Shown here one piece after another: positions 42,520 through 50,482 of a stretch of 64,000 nt of DNA (the first letter of the stretch is position 1; each line of letters opens with the position of its first letter). Origin of the DNA: Lachnospiraceae bacterium (GTDB taxonomy: Bacteria; Bacillota; Clostridia; Lachnospirales; Lachnospiraceae); assembly GCA_017936785.1 (NCBI GenBank), contig JAGBEV010000009.1, positions 62,001-126,000 on the forward strand. Direction: 5' to 3'. The translations under genes and the position numbers were made by a program. The notes under the pieces are model-generated. The model was given only the letters and a program-made list of their open reading frames with translations. It ran no database searches and had not been told where the DNA came from.

Positions 42520-43500
42520 ATGAAGCAAGAAGAAATAGCAAAAATGGAAGATCTAATCAAAACAAATTACTCCAATATTGTGGGAATGGTTGTCTTGAAA
42601 GACGATAAGACGGTCTATGAAAATTATTTTAATGGTTGCACAGAAGCCAACCGTATTCATGTCTTTTCAGTAACCAAAAGCATTTTATCTATACTATTCG
42701 GAATTGCATTGGATAAGGGCTATATAGAAAGCATTAACCAAAAAGTGTTAGAGTTTTATCCGGAATACACCGTTAAAAAAGGAGAAAAAACGATCCAGAA
42801 TATCACACTTAGAGATATGCTGACCATGACTGCCCCTTATAAATATAAGTTCAATCCTTATACAAAATATTTTTCAAGTATGGATTGGGTAAAGTTTTCT
42901 CTTGATTTATTAGGTGGCAGAGGTCATATTGGAGAATTTAGATATGCTCCAATTGTCGGTCCAGACATTTTGTCGGGTGTTCTTGTGAAAGCAACAGGAC
43001 AATCAGTATTTGATTTTGCAAAGGAAAACCTGTTTGCTCCATTAGGAATTACAGTTGAAAAAAATATTACTTTTCATAGTAAAGAAGAACAGATGGCATT
43101 TTATAAAGCAACAGATGTCAGCGGCTGGGTTGCGAGTCCAACGGGAGTAAATGCAGCGGGTTGGGGACTTACCCTATCGCCTATGGATATGGCTAAAATC
43201 GGTCAGTTGTTTCTAAACGGTGGTACATGGAACGGAAGCCGTATTGTATCTGAGAAATGGATTGCTGAAAGTACATCGGAAAAGAGCCGATGGAAACAGC
43301 GTAATTTGCCTTACGGATATTTGTGGTGGCTTGGAGAAGATAAAGGTTATGCGGCTATGGGCGACGGCGGAAATATTATTTACGTCGATCCAAAGGAGAG
43401 AATGGTAGTTGCGATCACTTCTCTTTTTCGACCAAGAGCAAAGGATAGGATTGAATTCATAAAAAAATATATTGATCCGATTTTTAAGAAAGCAATATGA
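42520..43500 (+). CDS. Serine hydrolase, beta-lactamase class C/EstB-like
   Basis: 326 aa. The catalytic SxxK motif is in FSVTKSILSILFG (Ser about 51, Lys about 54); a Tyr-containing YAPIVGPDILSGVLVKATG segment (about 142-160) and a GDGGNIIYVDP loop (about 285) match the class C fold. No signal peptide is present, so it should be cytoplasmic and act as an esterase or peptidase rather than a classical exported beta-lactamase. It is probably controlled by the upstream MerR protein; the substrate is unknown. Confidence 0.85.
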   Translation: MKQEEIAKMEDLIKTNYSNIVGMVVLKDDKTVYENYFNGCTEANRIHVFSVTKSILSILFGIALDKGYIESINQKVLEFYPEYTVKKGEKTIQNITLRDMLTMTAPYKYKFNPYTKYFSSMDWVKFSLDLLGGRGHIGEFRYAPIVGPDILSGVLVKATGQSVFDFAKENLFAPLGITVEKNITFHSKEEQMAFYKATDVSGWVASPTGVNAAGWGLTLSPMDMAKIGQLFLNGGTWNGSRIVSEKWIAESTSEKSRWKQRNLPYGYLWWLGEDKGYAAMGDGGNIIYVDPKERMVVAITSLFRPRAKDRIEFIKKYIDPIFKKAI

Positions 43501-43640
43501 AATGAATAAATCTTTATGTCTGTTGAATAACAACATTGCTTTGGTAAAGATGATTAAGAAATGGATATAGCTAGTACATCGGCTCTGTTTTTAGCAGAAA
43601 AGCATATTTAGTTTTTGTTATCTGTGCTTATTCCGCCCAT

Positions 43641-44112
43641 TTGTCTCTGCATTTCATTCAATTTTATCACGTAGTTACAGATAGACCAATGCAGATAGGA
43701 CAGCACATAGTTTTTGATGATGAAAACCATAGTGGTGTTTACGACAGAGTTATGAGTAAACTTTCCATCGTAAATGATATTTATAAATACCCAGATAAAT
43801 ATGATATCAAAAAATTAGAACATCATACACAGGTAGCATTAAGAGAATTGGCTCTAGAAAAAATAAGAAAAAGGGAGTATCCTGAGTATCCATCAAGAAT
43901 GAGTAGTTTATATGTTTCAGAAAGTATTGAGGAATCGGAGAAATGGGCAGAATGATTTATTGCTTGGGGTAGGTCAACATATTCTATTGTTTGCTGAACG
44001 CTATTGAAAAAAACTTCCCAATTTGCAAGGTGATCCACCTATAAAAGAAATATTGGTTAACGGTGATATCGAGGTGAAAGAGATTATAAAAGAGATAAAT
44101 AAAAACATATAA
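43641..44112 (+). pseudogene. Decayed DUF2441 family gene
   Basis: The first 104 codons read FYHVVTDRPMQIGQHIVFDDENHSGVYDRVM, the DUF2441 opening, and stop at TGA after EESEKWAE. The same frame continues FIAWGRSTYSIVC, then breaks. A further piece, AERY(stop)KKLPNLQGDPPIKEILVNG...INKNI, follows in another frame and ends at TAA 44112. So at least two nonsense changes plus an internal deletion or frameshift have broken the gene. An upstream start is also unclear. DUF2441 genes are typically mobile accessory genes. Confidence 0.75.
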
Positions 44113-44257
44113 ACAAGTTCCAGTTTTTCAAAGAAACCTTGATTTTCTGCAGTTTGTGGGATATTAAGGAACGAAAATGGATGTGTGTTTTGTAGCCTTA
44201 TGAATGAACTATTTGAATATCGTAGCAGTGGGGTGTTTTGAAACTCTGCTGAATAAT

Positions 44258-44321
44258 AGGCTTTTGCTAAAAAGTATCGCTTTTGCGAAAATGTATGATA
44301 CTTTCCGGCAGAAGCCTTTTT
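44258..44321 (+). terminator. Terminator upstream of the mecA-like operon
   Basis: AGGCTTTTGC pairs with GCAGAAGCCT, with an inner AAAGTATC/GATACTTT stem (44258-44316), and TTTTTAT follows. It isolates the operon from the decayed DUF2441 gene. 44113-44257 shows nothing recognisable. Confidence 0.75.
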
Positions 44322-44334
44322 ATATAAAGATAAC

Positions 44335-44425
44335 TTGACTTCTAAATCTTACTGATGTAATATTTACAAAAGTGCAGTAAGTTTTCGAATAAATTTTTTT
44401 GTTCCAAAATCTTACAAATGTAATA
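44335..44425 (+). promoter_or_regulatory. Promoter of the mecA-like operon with two BlaI boxes
   Basis: TTGACT 44335-44340, 17-bp spacer, TAATAT 44358-44363. Box 1, TCTTACTGATGTAATA (44347-44362), lies across the spacer and -10. Box 2, TCTTACAAATGTAATA (44410-44425), lies in the leader. Both contain the TACnnATGTA dyad typical of BlaI/MecI operators, and the same box recurs at the blaI promoter (52685-52700). BlaI bound here would block transcription of 44496-50200. Confidence 0.8.
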
Positions 44426-44495
44426 CCTGGAGAGATAACGTACGTTGAAAATAGAACATGACCATATCAACAAAGCAAAATGAATGGAGGTCAAT

Positions 44496-46613
44496 ATGAA
44501 AAAAGGAAAAAACAGAAACAAGCGAAAGAAAACAAGAAGCAGGCTCCTATGGATTGCTGTTATAGGAATAGCTGCGGTAACTGCTGCAGTATGCGTGGCA
44601 GGAATGTTGGCAACAAAAGAAAATACGTGTAAGACACCGGAAGAACTTCTGGTGGAGTACATGGATCATATTCCAAAACAGGAATATGAAGAAATGTATG
44701 CAATGCTGCACATTGAAGCATCGGGAAATGTCAGCCAGGAGGATTTTGTAACTCGAAATTCAGCTATTTATGAAGGCATTGAGGTGCGGAATATGACAGT
44801 TGAAATTCTGGCATATGATGAGGAGCAAATGACGGTAACCTATCAGACCTCCTTCGATACAGTTGCAGGAAATATCAGCTTTGAGAATGAAGCACTCTTC
44901 CTAAAGGGCGAAGAAGGATATAAGCTGGTTTGGGATGATTCCATGATTTTTCCGAATCTGACTTCTTCTGATAAAGTAAGAGTTTCCACTACACAGGCAG
45001 AACGAGGAGAAATTCTGGATAGGAATGGACGTGTTCTTGCAGGAAAAGGTACAGCATCTTCGGTTGGAATCGTTCCGGGCAAGTTGGAAAACCGAGAGGA
45101 AGCAATCGCACAGATTGCAGAACTGTTGGAAACGACACCGGAAGAGATAGAAAAAAAGCTGTCAGCACAGTGGGTAAAGGATGATTCCTTTGTACCGATT
45201 AAAACAATTCTGAGAGTTGAAGAAATCGAACTCATGAAGATTGAACTGGACGAAGAGGTACTGAAAGAAAAGGAAAGACACGAAAAGTTGCTGGCGATTC
45301 CCGGAGTGATGATATCTGATGTTGAAGTGCGTGAATATCCATTAGGGGAAGCAGCTGCACATTTGGTCGGATATGTTCAAAGTGTTACTGCGGAAGATTT
45401 AGAGGAACATGCAGGAGAAGGTTATACAGCCAATAGTGTAATAGGTAGAAGCGGAATGGAGGGCTTGTTCGAGAGTGAACTGAAAGGTCAGAACGGTTGC
45501 AGGATTTACATTGTAAACCCGGAAGGCAAAGAGAAGGATGAACTCGCTTGTATCATGGTGCAGCATGGGCAGGACATCCAGCTTACGATAGATGCCGATT
45601 TGCAGGTTTCCCTGTACGAACAGTTTAAAGAAGATAAAAGCTGCTCGGTAGCTATGAATCCTTATACCGGAGAGGTATTGGCTTTGGTCAGCACTCCATC
45701 CTATGATAATAACGATTTTATTATGGGATTGTCCAGTGAGAAGTGGACTGCACTGAACGAGGATGAGGATAAGCCTATGTATAATCGGTTCCGGCAAGTG
45801 TGGTGTCCGGGGTCTACATTTAAGCCAATTACTGCTGCGGTCGGTTTGGAATCAGGAGCAATCGATCCAATGGAAGATTACGGGAACGTAGGCTTAAGTT
45901 GGCAAAAGGACGCATCGTGGGGGTCCTATCATGTAACAACACTCCATGCATATGAACCAGTCATTTTAGAGAATGCCCTGATATATTCCGACAATATTTA
46001 TTTCGCAAAGGCAGCATTAAAGATTGGTTCAGAAGAGATGGAGAGTTCTTTGACTGGACTTGGTTTTAATGAGGAACTGCCATTTGAGATTAAGATGGCA
46101 GAGTCGCAGTATTCCAATACAGAAGGCATTGAAACTGAAATACAGTTAGCTGACAGCGGCTACGGACAAGGACAGGTTTTAGTGAATCCGTTACATATGG
46201 CTTGTATCTATTCTGCTTTCTGTAATGGCGGTAACATTATAAAACCTTATCTGGTCTATCAAAAAGAGGTAACAGCTGAATACTGGATTGCAGAAGCGTT
46301 TTCAGAAGAAACTGCCAATCATGTATTGGAAGGAACAAAGAAGGTTGTGAATGATTCTAATGGAACTGGATATGCAGCCCATCGGGATGACGTTCTTTTA
46401 GCAGGAAAAACAGGTACAGCAGAAATTAAGGAATCGAAGGATGATACTTCTGGTACGGAATTAGGATGGTTTGCTATTTACACAGCAGAGAAAGACGTAG
46501 AACGTCCTATATTGATTATAAGCATGGTAGAAGATGTAAAAGGAAGAGGAGGAAGCGGATATGTTGTTAAGAAAGACAACCTGGTTCTGGAAGAGTGGTT
46601 TGGCAGCAATTAG
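44496..46613 (+). CDS. MecA/PBP2a-like penicillin-binding transpeptidase (class B)
   Basis: 705 aa from ATG 44496 (GGAGG five bases upstream). A basic cytoplasmic tail and one membrane helix (about 18-40) precede an NTF2-like MecA_N domain (about 45-150, ending YKLVWDDSMIFPN). A linker/dimerisation domain follows (SERGEILDRNG-type start, here AERGEILDRNGRVLA). The transpeptidase domain has SxxK in CPGSTFKPITA (about 430), SDN in LIYSDNIYF, and KTGTAE (about 625). The MecA_N domain distinguishes it from cell-cycle PBPs. PBP2a-like enzymes keep crosslinking peptidoglycan when other PBPs are acylated. The BlaI boxes and BlaR1/BlaI genes support induction by beta-lactams; actual resistance is untested. 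Confidence 0.9.
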   Translation: MKKGKNRNKRKKTRSRLLWIAVIGIAAVTAAVCVAGMLATKENTCKTPEELLVEYMDHIPKQEYEEMYAMLHIEASGNVSQEDFVTRNSAIYEGIEVRNMTVEILAYDEEQMTVTYQTSFDTVAGNISFENEALFLKGEEGYKLVWDDSMIFPNLTSSDKVRVSTTQAERGEILDRNGRVLAGKGTASSVGIVPGKLENREEAIAQIAELLETTPEEIEKKLSAQWVKDDSFVPIKTILRVEEIELMKIELDEEVLKEKERHEKLLAIPGVMISDVEVREYPLGEAAAHLVGYVQSVTAEDLEEHAGEGYTANSVIGRSGMEGLFESELKGQNGCRIYIVNPEGKEKDELACIMVQHGQDIQLTIDADLQVSLYEQFKEDKSCSVAMNPYTGEVLALVSTPSYDNNDFIMGLSSEKWTALNEDEDKPMYNRFRQVWCPGSTFKPITAAVGLESGAIDPMEDYGNVGLSWQKDASWGSYHVTTLHAYEPVILENALIYSDNIYFAKAALKIGSEEMESSLTGLGFNEELPFEIKMAESQYSNTEGIETEIQLADSGYGQGQVLVNPLHMACIYSAFCNGGNIIKPYLVYQKEVTAEYWIAEAFSEETANHVLEGTKKVVNDSNGTGYAAHRDDVLLAGKTGTAEIKESKDDTSGTELGWFAIYTAEKDVERPILIISMVEDVKGRGGSGYVVKKDNLVLEEWFGSN

Positions 46614-47802
46614 TTTTGCACGGATGCTTAGTATTTCGGGGTGCAATGATGTACCCCTGAAAGAAGATACAGTTTCGAAAACAATAATTGATGTTCAGAC
46701 TATTCCAGAAGAATCACAGGAGGATACAGACGAGATTATAAGCATATGCATTGATCTTTATGAGAAAGCGGAAGAAGAAAATAAGTTAGCTGATTTGGAA
46801 ACAATCCGCAGTATTGTAAATCGCCTTGGAGAAAATGGTTATTCAGCAGTTGACAGTAAAAACCAGATTGATATGACTGAGGCAGAGCAGGTGGTGGGGT
46901 TCTGCGAAATGGTGGATGCGAAGAATGAGGCAGAAATAACCATAATTGAGGTTAGTTATCTGCCCGGTTTTGTAAAATATGATTTGCAGACAAAAGATGG
47001 AAATGTAGATGTGGTCAGAAGCTATTACAAGTATGAAAACGGAATTATACAGAGAAACACAACAGAAAGTTATCAGGCAGAATACTGGAACTATACAGAA
47101 GAAGGATACCTGATGTTTTCTGGAGTCTGGTATTCGGAAGAATTATATATTCTTACATTAAGTGGAGTGGAGGAGAACACTACATTACGAGTGCAGCCTT
47201 TGGATGAGACGTGCAGAGAACTGACTCGGAAGTATCTTACTCCAATCAGCTTTGAACAGAATAATATGTTTATCGTGGATTGGAGTGAGGATGATTTTGG
47301 AGAACTGAATTTTTATGATATGTATGACATTCTCTATCAAAAAGAAAATGGAGAGTATGTTCCTTATGTCGCAGATGACAACTTAGGAGTCGGTGCGGTT
47401 TACCGGATTCCGAAGGAGAAATTTGAAAGCGTTATTATGACATATTTCAATATCGATAGTGAAACGCTGCAATCCAAAACGGTCTATTATTCAGAGGATT
47501 CGACCTATGAATATAAGCCGAGAGGGTTTGAAGAAGTGGAGTACCCGGAATATCCATATTCAGAAGTAATCGGGTTCACAGAGAACAGCGATGGAACAAT
47601 TACACTTACAGTTAATGTGGTATTTCCGCATTCAGGTAATTCCAAGGTATATGCCCATGAGGTTGTGGTCCGTCCTTTGAAGGATGGCGGGGGACAATAT
47701 GTATCTAATCGAATCATACCTTCCGAGGATAATGGTGAGGAAACATGGCATACACCTCGTTTGACAGCAGAGGAATGGGAAGAACTGTATGGAGGTAAAT
47801 AA
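46561..47802 (+). CDS. Predicted lipoprotein, first of three tandem paralogues (DUF6070-like)
   Basis: 413 aa. GGAGGAAGCGGAT precedes the ATG, which lies inside the end of the transpeptidase gene (53-nt overlap). The N-terminus is a signal peptide with lipobox ISGC (Cys about 28). The mature part shares with the next two genes a set of ordered motifs: 'RVQPLDETCRELTRKY', 'VDWSEDDFGELNFYDM', 'YRIPKEKFESVIMTYF' and, near the end, 'ENSDGTITLTVNVVFP...VVVRPL'. From memory it matches the family called DUF6070. Exported envelope protein of unknown role, co-expressed with a MecA-like PBP. Confidence 0.8.
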   Translation: MLLRKTTWFWKSGLAAISFARMLSISGCNDVPLKEDTVSKTIIDVQTIPEESQEDTDEIISICIDLYEKAEEENKLADLETIRSIVNRLGENGYSAVDSKNQIDMTEAEQVVGFCEMVDAKNEAEITIIEVSYLPGFVKYDLQTKDGNVDVVRSYYKYENGIIQRNTTESYQAEYWNYTEEGYLMFSGVWYSEELYILTLSGVEENTTLRVQPLDETCRELTRKYLTPISFEQNNMFIVDWSEDDFGELNFYDMYDILYQKENGEYVPYVADDNLGVGAVYRIPKEKFESVIMTYFNIDSETLQSKTVYYSEDSTYEYKPRGFEEVEYPEYPYSEVIGFTENSDGTITLTVNVVFPHSGNSKVYAHEVVVRPLKDGGGQYVSNRIIPSEDNGEETWHTPRLTAEEWEELYGGK

Positions 47803-48908
47803 TGGAAGATGTAAAATGGCTGTTGAAGAAATGGGGCTTCTCAATGTTGATATTGCTAATTGCGGTAATAGCAGGAGTGATTTGTTGGGGGAAGCTGCAT
47901 ACGGAAGAAAAGAAAGTGGCAGAGGAAGTATGGGAGCCTTTGGTGGAAATTGAGGACAGTGAAACGGTAACGAAAGAAGAAAACGATACAGAAACTTCCA
48001 CAGAGTCAGCATATTGGTTTATTCCGCAATCCAGTGATTGCCTTATTACAGAAGAGGAAAAGGCACAACTGCAGGACATGGCATTAGAGGCAGCAGGGCA
48101 GGCAAAAGAAGTATATGAGATGGAAAAGCAGGATGCAATGGTTACGATTTTTGAGGTGAATGGGGATGGTATGATCGGTGCCGTCACATTTATATACAGG
48201 GAAGATAAACTGCAGACCTATTATGTGGGAATCGGATGGCAGGAAGGAGGTATTCCTGAAATAAGAGACACTTTAGTAAGTGATGTGGAGGAAATCAATC
48301 TGACAGAAAAGGGATACTTCATCTATGCTTATAAAGAAATGATTGCCCATGGGAGTATGCGTCAGTACTGGAGAATAAAGCCTCTTTCAGATGAATGCAG
48401 GAAATTGACAGAAAAATACATAGCGGGATTAAGTTATGTAAACTATAATGTGCTTGTGACAAATTGGGACAGCAGCAACGTGGAAGATATTTTGATGCCC
48501 TGTATGTTTGAAGATATATATAGTATTGACAGAGGAGAAAATCTAATAACAGAAAATAGAATGATTCCCGCAGAAATATATGAGAATATCATGACCACTT
48601 ATTTTCCGGTGTCGGTGGAGCAGTTACGGAAAAAGTGTGGATATGATGAGAACAGTGACAGTTATCCATACGAAATGATCTATGCAAGTCCATATCCGCC
48701 TTTTGGAGAAGTCATTGATTATAAATATAACAAAGATGGAACGATTACGCTGATCGTAGATGGAGTATGGCCGGATTACAATTCCGACTTTGCCTTTAGA
48801 AATAAGATTGTAGTACAGCCCTTTGAGGATGGAACCTTCAAATATCTTTCCAATTCTATAGAACAAAAAGAATTGGAGCTGCCACCAATAGCAAGAACGA
48901 AAGGTTGA
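47802..48908 (+). CDS. Membrane-anchored paralogue 2 of the tandem family
   Basis: 368 aa. Its ATG overlaps the previous stop (TAATGG), with GGAGG upstream. Instead of a lipobox it has an uncleaved-type N-terminal anchor (about 13-30, FSMLILLIAVIAGVICW), then an acidic linker. The shared motifs are present: RIKPLSDECRKLTEKYIAGLSY, TNWDSSNVEDI, MIPAEIYENIMTTYFPVSVEQL and NKDGTITLIVDGVWP...VVQPFEDGTFKYLSNSI. The extracytoplasmic domain is therefore homologous to its neighbours. Different anchoring suggests paralogues working side by side. Confidence 0.8.
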   Translation: MEDVKWLLKKWGFSMLILLIAVIAGVICWGKLHTEEKKVAEEVWEPLVEIEDSETVTKEENDTETSTESAYWFIPQSSDCLITEEEKAQLQDMALEAAGQAKEVYEMEKQDAMVTIFEVNGDGMIGAVTFIYREDKLQTYYVGIGWQEGGIPEIRDTLVSDVEEINLTEKGYFIYAYKEMIAHGSMRQYWRIKPLSDECRKLTEKYIAGLSYVNYNVLVTNWDSSNVEDILMPCMFEDIYSIDRGENLITENRMIPAEIYENIMTTYFPVSVEQLRKKCGYDENSDSYPYEMIYASPYPPFGEVIDYKYNKDGTITLIVDGVWPDYNSDFAFRNKIVVQPFEDGTFKYLSNSIEQKELELPPIARTKG

Positions 48909-48913
48909 TGCTA

Positions 48914-50200
48914 ATGGCAAAAACAAAACTTATGGTTTTATTTAAGAGAAAAAGCATTCTACTGATTATGGCATTGATGATCCCATGCTTCTTATGGGCT
49001 TGTGGGAAAGAAGATAAAATTTCAAGTGAATCACTTGTGGAAGATACAGAAGAAATAATTTCTACAGAGGAAGCAAAGGGTGATGGGGAAGAAGCAGAAC
49101 AATGGGTAAAGGGGTATGACCTTCCGGTAAATCAGCGGGAAAGAGAAGAAGCTGAGAATGACTGCAGAAAGATGATGGAGCTTATATCAGATATTTATAG
49201 AGATGCAGATAAAGGAACGGCATCTAATGTTGTTTTGAAGGATGAAACAATTCTTGAGATGCAGAAAAAGGTAATGAAAACAGGGTGTCCGGTTGCTGCA
49301 TCGGTAGTGTATTCTAATTTGGGAAATTATGAAAGTGTTGATGATTTTCTTGAGGAATGTATGGATGGAAAAAGCGGTTCTGTAGTAGTCTACAAGATAC
49401 ATAATGATGGCGGCATAGGGAGAATGAAATTTGTTTTTGACGGAACAGATATGTATGTTGTAAGTACAACGGGCGTATGGAACGATAATAACAAGCCGGG
49501 AATATTATATATTTCCCACACCAGGGTCAAAGAGTGGAAATATACAGATAAAGGGGGGTTTTGTTATGAACTATGTGTTCCGGAGTATCCTGAAGTAACG
49601 GAGATGGTTGATGGGAGCTGTCTGATTAGAGTAAAGCCAATGACAGAAGAACAGCGGGAAATGTCTGAAAGATGTGTGCTTGGTCTGGGATATCAGGGGA
49701 ATAACCTTTTATGCTCCAATTGGGATATAGACCATATGGAAGCGTTGGATTATAATGGGATGTATGAATATCTGTATGCAATGAAATATCAGGAAAAGTT
49801 CAATTCTGAGGATTACCCAAATGGAATACCGAAAGAGGAATTCGAAAAACTGATCATGGAATATCTGCCGGTAACAGCAGAGCAGATACAGAAATATGCA
49901 GTATTTGATGAGAAAAACCGGACTTATGTATGGGTGCGGCTTGGCTGCTCTAATTATGCACCGACTTTCTTTGGAACCTCTTTGCCGGAGGTTACAGATA
50001 TAAAAGAAAATGAAGATGGGACAGTTACTTTAACGGTGGATGCCGTATGCGATATGGTCATCTGTGATGATGCAGTCATAACCCACGAACTTACAGTGCG
50101 TTTTGCAGAGGACGGCAGTTTCCGATATTTGGGCAATGAAATCCTTGATAATGGAATAAAAGACATTCCTGATTATCAGTATCGTATTGGTAATAAATAG
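48914..50200 (+). CDS. Predicted lipoprotein, paralogue 3 of the tandem family
   Basis: 428 aa from ATG 48914 (AAGG nine bases upstream; TTG 48905 and ATG 48908 are alternatives, overlapping the previous stop). Signal peptide with lipobox LWAC (Cys about 30). Shared motifs: IRVKPMTEEQREMSERCVLGLGYQ, SNWDIDHMEALDYNGMYEYLY, IPKEEFEKLIMEYLPVTAEQIQ and ENEDGTVTLTVDAVCD...VRFAEDGSFRYLGNEIL. The last gene of the operon on the plus strand; it converges on blaR1 with no clear terminator. Confidence 0.8.
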   Translation: MAKTKLMVLFKRKSILLIMALMIPCFLWACGKEDKISSESLVEDTEEIISTEEAKGDGEEAEQWVKGYDLPVNQREREEAENDCRKMMELISDIYRDADKGTASNVVLKDETILEMQKKVMKTGCPVAASVVYSNLGNYESVDDFLEECMDGKSGSVVVYKIHNDGGIGRMKFVFDGTDMYVVSTTGVWNDNNKPGILYISHTRVKEWKYTDKGGFCYELCVPEYPEVTEMVDGSCLIRVKPMTEEQREMSERCVLGLGYQGNNLLCSNWDIDHMEALDYNGMYEYLYAMKYQEKFNSEDYPNGIPKEEFEKLIMEYLPVTAEQIQKYAVFDEKNRTYVWVRLGCSNYAPTFFGTSLPEVTDIKENEDGTVTLTVDAVCDMVICDDAVITHELTVRFAEDGSFRYLGNEILDNGIKDIPDYQYRIGNK

Positions 50201-50255
50201 CTGTGGAGTTGTTAGCGGTTGCCCGGGTGTCTGAAGGAGGGAAAATAAAAAACTG

Positions 50256-50435
50256 GTGCTTATCACTGTTGATCCCATAGAATGGCAGTATTGTGTGAGG
50301 GCAAGCCACGCTCAGGCACAGAAATTATTTGAACAGAATAAAAAGGAAAGCCCATTCCTGATTTTCAGCCGGGATGTTTTCTGTTATGACAAAAGTACGA
50401 AACAGCTTAAAATCAGTAAAAAATATAGTTTGTAA
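50256..50435 (+). CDS. Short ORF or gene tail of unknown origin
   Basis: 59 codons open from GTG 50256 (the frame is open from about 50237): ITVDPIEWQYCVRASHAQAQ, then KLFEQNKKESPFLIFSRDVFCYDKSTKQLKISKKYSL. Composition is protein-like, but the GGAGGG at 50236-50241 is too far (about 15 nt) for a normal start, so it may be the decayed end of a lost gene. It fills most of the 282-bp gap between the lipoprotein operon and blaR1. No family recognised. Confidence 0.35.
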   Translation: MLITVDPIEWQYCVRASHAQAQKLFEQNKKESPFLIFSRDVFCYDKSTKQLKISKKYSL

Positions 50436-50482
50436 CAACCGATCGGAGGAATAAAGAAAAGGAGCAATAAGGCATTCAGCAA

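Noticed and set aside
42520-43500. Exported beta-lactamase giving resistance
   Set aside because: There is no signal peptide and the sequence resembles EstB-like serine hydrolases; it is not part of the Bla regulon by its promoter.
44496-46613. Housekeeping FtsI/PBP2-type cell-cycle transpeptidase
   Set aside because: The MecA_N-like NTF2 domain, BlaI boxes and BlaR1/BlaI neighbours point to an inducible PBP2a-like enzyme instead.
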